The translations under genes and the position numbers were made by a program. This document shows positions 25,198 to 33,297 of a stretch of DNA of 44,214 nucleotides, in pieces. This DNA is from Acetobacterium sp. (GTDB taxonomy: Bacteria; Bacillota; Clostridia; Eubacteriales; Eubacteriaceae). Where the stretch lies: the NCBI GenBank assembly GCA_028692885.1, contig JAQUWM010000016.1, forward strand, positions 1 to 44,214. Direction: 5' to 3'. Position 1 is the first letter of the stretch. Every line of letters starts with the position of its first letter. The notes under the pieces were generated by a model. The model was given only the letters and a program-made list of their open reading frames with translations, was not told the DNA's origin and made no database searches.

Positions 25198-25965
25198 CTA
25201 TAGTCTTGCTTTCAATAACTTTTGCGTGTAGGGATGATGATTGTCCAGGCTCCCGAAATTTTTTGCAATCTCCAGAATTTTTCCATTTTTCATGATCGCC
25301 TTTCGATTACAAAAATCATCCACAAGACCAATATCATGAGAAATGAACACCATCGTCACATCAAAGTTTTGATTCAACTTTTTCAGTAATTCAATAATCT
25401 GTTTTGACGTAATCATATCCAGATTCGATGTCGACTCATCCAATATTATACAGTCCGGCTTTAACGCAAGCGCTCTGGCGATTGAAACCCGCTGTCGTTG
25501 ACCGCCACTTAATTGTGCCGGTTTTCGAGAAGCCCATGAACTGGAAAGGCCCACGTCTTCCAATAATTTTTCAGCAATTCCCTGCTCCGGAAGACGAAAA
25601 TTTTTCAGCGGCTCGGTTATTATTTTTTTTAACGTCATTTGCGGATTAAGTGACGAACTACTATTTTGAAACACTGCCTGCATACGTTTTCTCACCGGCA
25701 AAAAATCCCGATACGATTTCAATTTGGCGATATCAACGGTGTCAAATACAATTTCTCCACTATCTGGTTTAGTCAGACCAAGCATGAGATTCACAAGCGT
25801 CGTTTTTCCGCAACCACTTTCACCGATTAGTCCAAAGATTTCCCCTTTTTCAATGGTAAAACTGATATCATCCACTGCCGTATTATTCACAATGATTTTT
25901 TGTTTTCTTTTGTTTTCTTTTTTATAAGTCTTCGTTACTCTATTTATTTTAATTAATTCTGTCAC
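25198..25965 (-). CDS. peptide/nickel-family ABC importer B, ATPase (NikE-like)
   Basis: A 255-residue ATPase with Walker A GESGCGKTT, signature LSGGQRQRVSIA, Walker B CIILDESTSNLDM (Ser in place of the usual Pro after the catalytic Glu) and ISHDIGLVDDF. It ends right after HPYTQKLLKARL, lacking the whole C-terminal oligopeptide domain; this short form is the one seen in NikE. It lies about 20 nt after the other ATPase gene. Confidence 0.9.
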   Translation of the reverse strand: MTELIKINRVTKTYKKENKRKQKIIVNNTAVDDISFTIEKGEIFGLIGESGCGKTTLVNLMLGLTKPDSGEIVFDTVDIAKLKSYRDFLPVRKRMQAVFQNSSSSLNPQMTLKKIITEPLKNFRLPEQGIAEKLLEDVGLSSSWASRKPAQLSGGQRQRVSIARALALKPDCIILDESTSNLDMITSKQIIELLKKLNQNFDVTMVFISHDIGLVDDFCNRKAIMKNGKILEIAKNFGSLDNHHPYTQKLLKARL

Positions 25966-25984
25966 GATCTATCGCCTTTCTTTT

Positions 25985-26755
25985 TTAGATAATTGATGCA
26001 ATTAACTCAATGGTGTATGTCTCTTGAGGCGAACTAAAAATTTCCGCTGTCGCATTCTGTTCGATTATTATGCCGTCTTTCATGATAATAATGTCATCAC
26101 AAACACTCTTTAACTCCGCCAGATTATGAGAAATATAGACCATCGCGAGATTTTCTCTCGCTTTCAAACTCTTTAACTCCATGATGATCTGCTTCTTGAT
26201 TGAAGCATCAATGGCTGATGTTGGTTCATCTGCTATTAACACCTGCGGTGAAAGCGACAACGCCGCCGCAATGACAATGCGTTGTTTCATTCCGCCGCTA
26301 AGTTCATAAGGATATTTATTCATCACCTCCGCGGCATCCGCAAGGTGTACCGACTCCAGTTTGTTCAGGATTATTTTATCGAGCACGCTTTTATCTTTGG
26401 AAACACTTGCCAAAATATCATAAAATTGGCGCTTAATAATCCTCACAGGATTTAATGCCGTCGAAGGATCCTGAAAAACCATCGAGATTTCTCTGCCTCT
26501 TATTTTATCCATTTTTTTGCGACTGCGTTTTAACAGATCTTTCCCCTGAAAAATAATTTCTCCCTCAATGACGGCATTAGCAGAAAGAATACCGAGTATT
26601 CCTTTTGCGATGGTACTTTTTCCGGAACCACTGGCCCCAGCGATACCCAACACCTGACCTTCTTCCAGCGTAAAGCTCACCTCAGAGACGGCCAAATAGC
26701 TGGTGTCTTCTATTTTATAGGATATGGAAAGGTTGTTCACTTCCAGTAACCGCAT
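25985..26755 (-). CDS. peptide/nickel-family ABC importer B, ATPase (NikD-like)
   Basis: A 256-residue ATPase: Walker A GASGSGKST, signature LSGGMKQRIVIA, Walker B VLIADEPTSAIDAS, then ISHNLAELKSV. ATG 26755 follows GAGGGG and lies 1 nt after the permease stop codon; the longer open frame into the permease gene has no ribosome binding site. The protein ends soon after QETYTIELIASII, without the oligopeptide C-terminal extension, matching NikD length. Confidence 0.9.
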   Translation of the reverse strand: MRLLEVNNLSISYKIEDTSYLAVSEVSFTLEEGQVLGIAGASGSGKSTIAKGILGILSANAVIEGEIIFQGKDLLKRSRKKMDKIRGREISMVFQDPSTALNPVRIIKRQFYDILASVSKDKSVLDKIILNKLESVHLADAAEVMNKYPYELSGGMKQRIVIAAALSLSPQVLIADEPTSAIDASIKKQIIMELKSLKARENLAMVYISHNLAELKSVCDDIIIMKDGIIIEQNATAEIFSSPQETYTIELIASII

Positions 26756-26756
26756 T

Positions 26757-27572
26757 CTATAGCCCCTCCAGTTCCTCATTTGAAGCCAGCGCATCGCCAA
26801 TCAGATTAAACGCCAACACCACTGCAATGATGGTGATAATCGGATATAGAATCATTTGGGGTGACTTTGTGATATACATCCTGGCCTCATTAATCATCAT
26901 TCCCCACTCCGCTTCGGATGCCTGGGCGCCTAATCCAATAAATGATAATCCTGAAATTGTCAGTATCGTTGAGCCAATATCCGTTACAATTAAAGTCCCG
27001 ATGGTATTTTTTATATTCGGCAGGATATGCCAAGTGATGATATGAAGGTGATTCGTTCCTGCTACCCGGGCGGCTTTGACATAGTCGGCATTTTTTACCC
27101 CGATAACTAACCCCCGAATAACCCGCGCATAATTGGCCCAGGACACAATGGCAATGGCAATCATAATATTTAGCACACCCGGTCCGAGCATGCCTGCGAT
27201 TACAAGTGCAAAAAGAATTCCGGGGAAGGCAAGCAAAACCTCACACAGCGCCGTAAAAATTTTATCAATCAGCCGGTCTGAAAAAATTCCGGCTACTGTA
27301 CCAACAAGAGTTCCGATCGAAATTGAGACCAGCAGCACGAGACCGGTAACCATTAAAGACGTTCTTGCCCCGTATAATAAACGCGATAAAATGCAACGCC
27401 CCAGTTGATCTGTCCCTAACGGGAATTCTCTTGATGAATGGTTTAAGCTATTCATGACATCAATTTTTTGGGGATCATTCGGCGCTAGAATCGGTGCAAA
27501 TATCGCCAGACCGATCACAATTAAGACCAACAGAATCCCGATTAACAACTGTATCTTTTTTATTTTCATCAT
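26757..27572 (-). CDS. peptide/nickel-family ABC importer B, permease (NikC/DppC-like)
   Basis: A 271-residue permease. It has a short N-terminus, a first helix (LLIGILLVLIVIGLAIFAPI), then SREFPLGTDQLGRCILSRLLYGARTSL, the DppC/NikC signature, and an EAA loop in AARVAGTNHLHIITWHILPNI. The start is ATG 27572 or the next ATG, both after TTGGAG. It overlaps the 3' end of the NikB-like gene by about 98 nt, an unusually long overlap. Confidence 0.9.
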   Translation of the reverse strand: MMKIKKIQLLIGILLVLIVIGLAIFAPILAPNDPQKIDVMNSLNHSSREFPLGTDQLGRCILSRLLYGARTSLMVTGLVLLVSISIGTLVGTVAGIFSDRLIDKIFTALCEVLLAFPGILFALVIAGMLGPGVLNIMIAIAIVSWANYARVIRGLVIGVKNADYVKAARVAGTNHLHIITWHILPNIKNTIGTLIVTDIGSTILTISGLSFIGLGAQASEAEWGMMINEARMYITKSPQMILYPIITIIAVVLAFNLIGDALASNEELEGL

Positions 27573-28503
27573 TATCTCCAACTAGCCATTGGGCTGGTAT
27601 TAACAGTCCATAGATTAAATCAACACCAATATTGATCAGCATATAAACACTGGCCATTATCAGCGCATACGCTTGAATCACCGGATAATCTCGCCCATAG
27701 ATTGCTTGTACCAGGAAACTGCCGGCTCCCGGCCATGCAAAAAGGGTTTCGATAATGGCCGACCCTCCCAATAATCCCCCAATCATTAATCCGATTGATG
27801 TGATAATTGGTGGCAGCGCATTTTTAAGGATATGATTTTTCACGATGCGAAAGTTGCTGACCCCAAAAACTCGTGCTGCAGTGACATGATTCATCTTAAT
27901 AACTGCCAACATTTGAATCCGGATGAGTCGCGCCAATCCTGCCCCAGCAATAACACCAATTGATAAAGATGGCAAAATAAGATGCTTCAATCCACCGATC
28001 CCCATAACCGGCAATAATTTAAGATTCACACCAAAAACAAGAATCAGCAATATTCCCAGACAAAACGATGGAATCGATATGGCAATGGTATTATACAAAG
28101 AAATCCCCACATCCAGTATTTTCCCTTTTTTAAGTGCTGACGCAATACCGAGCGGAAAACCGATCAGAAGCATCGCAATGGTTGCTCCAAATGTTAACAA
28201 CAAGGTCGCTGGTAGTCGAACCATAAATTCATGTAAAACCGGTTGATTTGTTTTATATGAATTTCCAAAGTCACCTTTTATAACATCCATCAGCCAATCA
28301 AAATATTGTACCGTCCAGGTTCGGTTTAATCCCAGGTATTCTTCTGCCTCCAGCCGTTCTTCCAGGGTGGGATTCTCTTTGTTTGAAAGCAGTGTATCCA
28401 CCGGATCTCCTGGTGCTACCCTCCCCATCACAAAGGTAAGCAGCGAAACACCCAGCAATACAAAAAAAGCGTATAAAATTCTCTTACTTATATACTTAAT
28501 CAT
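27475..28503 (-). CDS. peptide/nickel-family ABC importer B, permease (NikB/DppB-like)
   Basis: A 342-residue permease with MGRVAPGDPVDTLLSNKENP, EEYLGLNRTWTVQYFDWLMDV and KGDFGNSYKTNQPV, and an EAA loop in AARVFGVSNFRIVKNHILKNALPP. The C-terminal 35 residues after LLIPAQWLVGDN are hydrophilic and encoded within the start of the next gene in another frame; family members usually end near this point. It is the first gene of importer B, about 45 nt after leader hairpin B. Confidence 0.9.
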   Translation of the reverse strand: MIKYISKRILYAFFVLLGVSLLTFVMGRVAPGDPVDTLLSNKENPTLEERLEAEEYLGLNRTWTVQYFDWLMDVIKGDFGNSYKTNQPVLHEFMVRLPATLLLTFGATIAMLLIGFPLGIASALKKGKILDVGISLYNTIAISIPSFCLGILLILVFGVNLKLLPVMGIGGLKHLILPSLSIGVIAGAGLARLIRIQMLAVIKMNHVTAARVFGVSNFRIVKNHILKNALPPIITSIGLMIGGLLGGSAIIETLFAWPGAGSFLVQAIYGRDYPVIQAYALIMASVYMLINIGVDLIYGLLIPAQWLVGDNDENKKDTVVNRDSVGLNCDRSGDICTDSSAE

Positions 28504-28545
28504 CTATTCTACCTTCTTTATTTCGACGTAAATGATCGCATCAAT

Positions 28546-28601
28546 AAAAAAAAGCCACGAAAAAATGTGCCGGTCTACAAACCGAAACAAGTCTTCATGA
28601 C
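28546..28601 (-). terminator. leader hairpin B, terminator-like, conserved with 22451-22504
   Basis: On the minus strand GTCATGAA (28601-28594) pairs with TTCGTGGC (28561-28554), followed by T8 (28553-28546). The 32 nt inside hold CGGT-TTGTAG-ACCG (28584-28571). Outer stem sequence, distance and U-tract match leader A, while the inner stem differs in both arms so that pairing is kept. Loop sequence GTAG is shared. Confidence 0.65.
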
Positions 28602-28604
28602 TTT

Positions 28605-28617
28605 GTATATACAGGTA
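28605..28617 (-). promoter_or_regulatory. shared box B upstream of importer B
   Basis: TACCTGTATATAC on the minus strand, 11 of 13 identical to box A at 22571-22583. Just upstream, CATATTAA may serve as the -10 region, at about the same distance as in operon A; the -35 is not clear. Confidence 0.55.
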
Positions 28618-28700
28618 TTAATATGAAACTATCTTCTCATAACCGATGCGTTGAGTCAACTCATTTTTTTCAGCAAATGAAAAATTCATTTAGAATACAT

Positions 28701-29966
28701 TTACTGAGCCAGCACTGCCAACGCCTTGACAATAATGTCAAAATTCTTCGCCATACTGTCAATGCTCCAGAATTCATCAGTCTGATGACAGGTGTTGATC
28801 TCACCGGGAAAGACGCCGCCAAAAGCTACGGCGTTATCAAAGGCCCGGGCATAGGTTCCGCCGCCCGAGACAATCGGACCGCTAGTATCGCCAGTGTAGT
28901 CGGAATATACTTTTTGCAGCGATGTGACCAGAAAACTGTCCTGATCCACATGCAGCGGCAGCGTTTCATGATCCATTTTCAGGGAAAACCCGAGATCGCC
29001 AGTGGCTTTCTGGATCGCTGCGCAAATATCGCTGCTCTTCATCGTCACCGGGTAGCGGATATCACAGCGGAGCACGGCGATATGATCATCCGCATAAGCA
29101 ATGGCTGGATTAAGGGTCAGATCCCCTGACACCTGATCAGACCGGTTAATTCCAAAACCTTCCGGCGTCGCCCGATCAAGCAGCTCCAAAATCGGATGCT
29201 GGATGCCCGCCGCCCGTAATTCTCCCGCCAGTTTTAGTAGCGCATTATCACCTTTTTGCGGATCGGAAGCATGAGCGGATTTACCCCTGGCTTCGTAGCT
29301 CTGGCCATTGTAATCAGCCCGGGCAACATCCGGAACCGAATTAATCTGTTTACCGCTGCTTAGGTTTAGCACCGGTCGGCCAGCCTCCAATTCTTTTTCG
29401 AAAATTACATTCATGATACCCTTTTCCGCAAAAATAACCGGGAAGCCGGAATCCGGCGAGAAGGCGTAGACCGGTGTTTCTTCAGTTTCTTTGTAGCGTT
29501 TCATACAAGCCCAGCTGCCACCTTCTTCATCGCCGCCGATAATCAGGCGAATCCGTTTATTGATCGGGACCTGGGCCTCTTTCAGGGCTTTCAAGGCAAA
29601 CAGGGCAATGATGGTGAGCCCTTTATCGTCCAATACCCCACGGCCATAAACCGTATCGCCGTCAATAGTCAAGTCAAACGGCGGCACGGTCCAATCATCG
29701 CCCACTTCCACCGTATCAACATGCGTGATCGCTGCTACCATTTCCGGGCCTGCTCCGAATTCCACGTAACCACAATAGCCGTCACAGTTTTTGGTGGTCA
29801 AGCCGAAACTTTTACCCAACTCTAACACGTAATTGATGGCCTCATTGATGCCGGTTCCCAAGGGCGCTTCTTGAGTGACCGCTCCAGTGTTGGCGTTCAC
29901 CGACTTTATTTGTAACAGCCCTCGTAGGGCCTCTAACACTGCTTGTTTATCAAAATGAATGGTCAT
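28701..29966 (-). CDS. PepV-like M20 dipeptidase, paralog 2
   Basis: A 421-residue metallopeptidase of the PepV/Sapep group. Zinc ligands are in ITHVDTVEVGDDW, GVLDDKG and GGDEEGGSWACM (catalytic Glu and ligand Glu), followed by FSPDSGFPVIFAEKG; the last His is in NTCHQTDEFW. ATG 29966 with GGGGA upstream gives the same length as its neighbour; the open frame extends into the intergenic region without support. The two neighbouring genes are clear paralogs in tandem, for example INEAINYVLELGxxFG and TKNCDGYCGYVE in both. Such enzymes cleave dipeptides in the cytosol, consistent with the peptide-family importers next door. Confidence 0.93.
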   Translation of the reverse strand: MTIHFDKQAVLEALRGLLQIKSVNANTGAVTQEAPLGTGINEAINYVLELGKSFGLTTKNCDGYCGYVEFGAGPEMVAAITHVDTVEVGDDWTVPPFDLTIDGDTVYGRGVLDDKGLTIIALFALKALKEAQVPINKRIRLIIGGDEEGGSWACMKRYKETEETPVYAFSPDSGFPVIFAEKGIMNVIFEKELEAGRPVLNLSSGKQINSVPDVARADYNGQSYEARGKSAHASDPQKGDNALLKLAGELRAAGIQHPILELLDRATPEGFGINRSDQVSGDLTLNPAIAYADDHIAVLRCDIRYPVTMKSSDICAAIQKATGDLGFSLKMDHETLPLHVDQDSFLVTSLQKVYSDYTGDTSGPIVSGGGTYARAFDNAVAFGGVFPGEINTCHQTDEFWSIDSMAKNFDIIVKALAVLAQ

Positions 29967-30021
29967 GTTTTCCCCATTTCTGTCGCTATGATTTAGGGTT
30001 AGCGCATGGCCACCCCTGCTA

Positions 30022-31287
30022 TTATTGTACCAGACTTTCCAGGGCTTTAGTGATAATATCAAAATTCTTGTTCATGCTGATTATGCTCCAGTACTCATCG
30101 GTCTGATGACAGGTGTTCGGTTCCTCGGGGAATCGCCCTCCAAAAGCCACGGCATTATCAAAGGCCCGGGCGTAGGTGCCGCCGCCAATTGCCTTGGGGC
30201 CAGTCGTATCCCCAGTATAATCTTCATATATTTTTTGCAGGGCATCGATAAGATAACTTTCTTTCTCAATATGGAGCGGTGGCAAATCATAATTGATGTT
30301 AACCGAAAAACCCAGGGGGGTAACAGCTCTTTCAATGTGATCCCGGATGTCGGTTCCTTTCATGGTTACCGGATAACGGATATCGCACTTTAGCACCGCT
30401 TTTTCCTGATTGACATTGGCAATTGATGGATTAACGGTAAGTTTCCCGGAAATTTCATCTTCAAAATCGATATTCAGTCCTTCCGAGGTGGCAATGTCGA
30501 TAAGATCCAGAAAGGGGTGTTCCAACCCCAGCATTCTCAGCTCACCGGCCAATAAAAACATCGCATTGATCCCCTCATGGGGCTGAGATGCATGAGCGGG
30601 TTTACCAGTACTTTCATAAACAGCATCACTAACAATGGCCTTGGCGTAATCGGGAACAGTATTGATCTGATTGCCGCTGAAAAAGCCCAGGTTGTGAATC
30701 GCCGGCTCCAGATGCTTTTTGATGCAGACATTCAGAATACCCTTTTCGGCATAAATGGCCGGATACCCGGAATCTGGTGAAAAGGCATAGGTCGGAGCTT
30801 CTTCAGTGGCTTTGTAGCGGTTCATACAATGCCATTGTTCGCCTTCTTCATCGCCACCGATAATCAGCCGCACCCGTTTATTGATCGGCACTCCACTATC
30901 GGCCAGGGCCTTCATGGCATAAAGCGCCACCAGGGTCGGACCCTTGTTGTCGATGGTGCCCCGGCTATAGGCCTTGTCCCCGTCAATGGTCAGATCAAAG
31001 GGATTGACCGACCAGCCGTCCCCCACCGGCACAGTATCCACATGGGTCAAAATGCCAATCATCTCTTCGCCCTGACCCATTTCAACATAACCGCAATAAC
31101 CGTCACAATTTTTGGTTCTAAAACCAAAGCGCTCGCCCAGTTCCAGAACATAATTGATGGCCTCGTTAATGCCAATCCCCAGGGGCGCCCCCGGTATCAC
31201 CGGTCCGGCATCGGCATTGGTTGAATCAATTTGCAGCAGCCCCTTCAGGTCGTCTAACAGGTCTTTTTCCTTAAGTTTATCGTTCAT
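30022..31287 (-). CDS. PepV-like M20 dipeptidase, paralog 1
   Basis: A 421-residue M20 metallopeptidase, tandem paralog of the gene at 28701. Metal and catalytic motifs are LTHVDTVPVGDGW, GTIDNKG, GGDEEGEQWHCM, FSPDSGYPAIYAEKG and NTCHQTDEYW. Its ATG overlaps the last codons of the DUF1653 gene by 11 nt, and the second dipeptidase follows after about 55 nt, so DUF1653-pepV-pepV form one operon. In the first paralog the active-site triad motif is IDNKG where the second has LDDKG, a small change near a zinc ligand. Confidence 0.93.
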   Translation of the reverse strand: MNDKLKEKDLLDDLKGLLQIDSTNADAGPVIPGAPLGIGINEAINYVLELGERFGFRTKNCDGYCGYVEMGQGEEMIGILTHVDTVPVGDGWSVNPFDLTIDGDKAYSRGTIDNKGPTLVALYAMKALADSGVPINKRVRLIIGGDEEGEQWHCMNRYKATEEAPTYAFSPDSGYPAIYAEKGILNVCIKKHLEPAIHNLGFFSGNQINTVPDYAKAIVSDAVYESTGKPAHASQPHEGINAMFLLAGELRMLGLEHPFLDLIDIATSEGLNIDFEDEISGKLTVNPSIANVNQEKAVLKCDIRYPVTMKGTDIRDHIERAVTPLGFSVNINYDLPPLHIEKESYLIDALQKIYEDYTGDTTGPKAIGGGTYARAFDNAVAFGGRFPEEPNTCHQTDEYWSIISMNKNFDIITKALESLVQ

Positions 31288-31522
31288 CTTTTTTTAATGA
31301 TGCCTCTCCAATATATTCAAAACGTTTGATCATAACCCCGTCTTTTTCGATGATTTCGTTCCACATCGCAGCCGGCCGCACCCACAGCCCGCCTTCGCCA
31401 TACAGGGGTCGGTAAATTACCATGGCTTCCAGGGTTTCACTGTGGCTACCAACCCCAATCACTTCGTATTCATTGCCCTTATAATGCCGATAACGGCCGG
31501 GTTTGATTATCTCTTGTTTCAT
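31277..31522 (-). CDS. DUF1653 domain protein
   Basis: An 81-residue protein with the DUF1653 pattern: PGRYRHYKGNEYEVIGVGSHSET, VIYRPLYGEGGLWVRP, and MWNEIIEKDG with RFEYIGE. The domain is small, beta-rich and widespread but of unknown function. It is the first gene of the dipeptidase operon, with an 11 nt overlap with the next gene. Divergent from the zinc/HTH gene at 31659. Confidence 0.88.
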   Translation of the reverse strand: MKQEIIKPGRYRHYKGNEYEVIGVGSHSETLEAMVIYRPLYGEGGLWVRPAAMWNEIIEKDGVMIKRFEYIGEASLKKDER

Positions 31523-31583
31523 TACTGATTGCTCAACTTTCGCTTTCTTCTTGCCGTAAATCGTGATATTATATACAAAGATC

Positions 31584-31611
31584 CTTAAGAAATTGCCTAA
31601 CTTTTCTTAAG
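31584..31611. promoter_or_regulatory. inverted repeat in divergent promoter region
   Basis: CTTAAGAA (31584-31591) and TTCTTAAG (31604-31611) are perfect inverted copies 12 nt apart, about 50 nt upstream of ATG 31659 and close to a TATTATATAC sequence at 31568-31577. It may be an operator; no regulator is assigned. Confidence 0.4.
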
Positions 31612-31658
31612 CCTAACGATCAAATAACTCATTACTTTTTTATACAAAGGAGCTTCTT

Positions 31659-32033
31659 ATGCAAAAATGTTTTTCCTGCGGTATTGAACTTACTGACGAT
31701 GATATTTACGAAGTAAAAGGCAAGATTTTTTGTGATGACTGTGCCTTAGGCCAGCATAAGCTGGTGCAAACCTGTGACCCCAGTGCGGTTCACAGCGCCA
31801 AGCTCGATCGCCAGCGATCCGGCCACACCGGAACCCAGGGGCTGACCCCGCGTCAAAAAGAATTCTATGACTACATCGTCGCCAATAATGGGGTAACCGT
31901 TCCTCAGTTTGTTGAAAAATTTGGTCTGACCCCTGAAGAAGTCAGTGCGGAACTCAGTGTCTTAAGACATTCCGAGCTAGGTAAAGGACAAAAAAGAGCC
32001 GACGGTGTTTATTTTGTAACCTGGGAATCCTGA
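31659..32033 (+). CDS. zinc-ribbon/LIM-like protein with C-terminal winged-helix segment
   Basis: A 124-residue protein. The N-terminal 30 residues hold two CxxC pairs (CFSC and CDDC) with LIM-like spacing (CGIELTDDDIYEVKGKIFCDDC). A linker rich in Ser, Asp and Arg follows, then a helix-turn-helix-like stretch (TPRQKEFYDYIVANNGVT, VPQFVEKFGLTPEEVSAELS, VLRHSELGKGQKRADGVYF). This suggests a small zinc-dependent DNA- or protein-binding factor. AAGGAG precedes the ATG by seven nt. Function unknown. Confidence 0.8.
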   Translation: MQKCFSCGIELTDDDIYEVKGKIFCDDCALGQHKLVQTCDPSAVHSAKLDRQRSGHTGTQGLTPRQKEFYDYIVANNGVTVPQFVEKFGLTPEEVSAELSVLRHSELGKGQKRADGVYFVTWES

Positions 32034-32044
32034 TTTTTTAATAT

Positions 32045-32087
32045 CAATAAGAGTGCAGGACGAATTTTTCAACTGGTATTCTTATTG
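32045..32087 (+). other. hairpin between zinc/HTH gene and DUF975 gene
   Basis: CAATAAGA (32045-32052) and TCTTATTG (32080-32087) are perfectly complementary with a 27 nt loop, without a U-tract. It may be a weak terminator or part of the DUF975 leader. Confidence 0.35.
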
Positions 32088-32118
32088 TTGATTATAAAAA
32101 ACAATAAAGGAGAATTTT

Positions 32119-32748
32119 ATGAAAACAAGACAGGAAATAAAAGCGATCGCCAAGCAGAACTTTTCCGAGAATTACTGGATCTGTGTCGGCGCAACCGTAT
32201 TGGCACTGGTCGTGATTGGCGCAGCTTCCGGGGTCACGTCCTTTTTAGGCGGAATAGGTGGTCTGATTATCTGGGGACCGATGATGGTTGGCCTGCAGTT
32301 TTTTTCACTATGGATTTACCGTGCTGAATTACCAGCCCCGACCATTGAAGACATGTTTAAAACCGGATTTTCAGACTTTGGTCGAAAACTGGGGGGGATG
32401 CTGTGGATGGAATTATTTGTTTTTCTCTGGTCTTTACTCTTTGTTATACCCGGTATTATTAAGTCCCTCGCCTATAGTTTTACCCCCTATATTTTGGCTG
32501 AATATCCCAATGTACCGGCCACCGAGGCCGTTAAGATTTCAATGCGGATGACCGAGGGGCATAAGGGCGAAATTTTTGTGATGTCCCTTAGCTTCTTAGG
32601 ATGGTTTTTACTGAACGGATTTACCTTTGGTATTCTCGGTATCTTCTATGTGAACCCCTACTTCTTTACCAGTATGGCTGGACAATATGAAGATCTTAAG
32701 GAATTAGCACTTCAAAACGGTGTCGTCAGCATCGATGAACTCGTTTAA
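32119..32748 (+). CDS. DUF975 family integral membrane protein
   Basis: A 209-residue protein with about five hydrophobic segments. It begins with the family's KTRQEIKAIAKQNFSENYW, followed by a Gly-rich helix pair, ELPAPTIEDMFKTGFSDFGRKLGGMLWMELF and the PGIIKSLAYSFTPYILAEYPNVPATEAVKISMRMTEGHKG region split over the loop before the last helices; both are typical DUF975. Function is not known; members are often called stress or glycerophosphoryl-diester-phosphodiesterase-membrane-domain-like. AAAGGAG precedes ATG 32119. A strong terminator follows. Confidence 0.85.
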   Translation: MKTRQEIKAIAKQNFSENYWICVGATVLALVVIGAASGVTSFLGGIGGLIIWGPMMVGLQFFSLWIYRAELPAPTIEDMFKTGFSDFGRKLGGMLWMELFVFLWSLLFVIPGIIKSLAYSFTPYILAEYPNVPATEAVKISMRMTEGHKGEIFVMSLSFLGWFLLNGFTFGILGIFYVNPYFFTSMAGQYEDLKELALQNGVVSIDELV

Positions 32749-32760
32749 AACTTATTTAAA

Positions 32761-32794
32761 ACAGGAGGCAGAATTTTTCTGCCCCCTGTTTTTT
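32761..32794. terminator. bidirectional terminator between DUF975 and rib operon
   Basis: ACAGGAGGCAGAA pairs with TTCTGCCCCCTGT (one mismatch) with a 3 nt loop. A T6 run follows on the plus strand, and TTTTAAAT follows on the minus strand. It lies between the convergent ends of the DUF975 gene and ribH. Confidence 0.85.
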
Positions 32795-33260
32795 AATTTG
32801 CTATTTCGTTGATTAAGTTGACCATTTCAATCGCCGTCAGGGCACAGTCATAGCCTTTATTGCCGGCCTTGGTTCCGGCCCGTTCAATTGCCTGTTCTAT
32901 GTTTTCGGTGGTCAGCACCCCGAAGATTACCGGAATTTCGGAATTAAGTGAAACATGAGCCACACCCTTTGAAACCTCACTGCAGACATAATCATAATGG
33001 GTAGTCGAACCGCGGATCACTGCTCCCAAACAAATGATGGCATCATATTTTCCCAGTTTGGCCATTTTGGCTGCAATCAGAGGAATCTCAAAGGCCCCCG
33101 GTACCCAGGCCACGTCAATGTCATCTTCCTTCACATCGTGACGCTTTAAACCATCAATGGCTCCGCCCAACAGCTTTGAACCAATAAATTCATTAAACCG
33201 TGCCACCACAATCCCCACTTTAATTCCCTTTGATACTAAATTACCTTCAAATACATTCAT
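32793..33260 (-). CDS. ribH: 6,7-dimethyl-8-ribityllumazine synthase
   Basis: A 155-residue protein of full family length. It condenses 5-amino-6-ribitylaminouracil with dihydroxybutanone phosphate. Characteristic motifs are [42 protein letters not shown] (with the catalytic region), [16 protein letters not shown] and [13 protein letters not shown]. It is the last gene of the rib operon, 37 nt after ribBA, and ends in the shared terminator. Confidence 0.97.
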   Translation of the reverse strand: MNVFEGNLVSKGIKVGIVVARFNEFIGSKLLGGAIDGLKRHDVKEDDIDVAWVPGAFEIPLIAAKMAKLGKYDAIICLGAVIRGSTTHYDYVCSEVSKGVAHVSLNSEIPVIFGVLTTENIEQAIERAGTKAGNKGYDCALTAIEMVNLINEIAN

Positions 33261-33297
33261 TGTCTTCTCCCTATATTTTATTTTTATATAATGTCTC

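Noticed and set aside
22451-28601. NiCo or cobalamin riboswitch in the importer leaders
   Set aside because: The leaders are short single hairpins without the four-way junction of NiCo RNAs or the B12 box.
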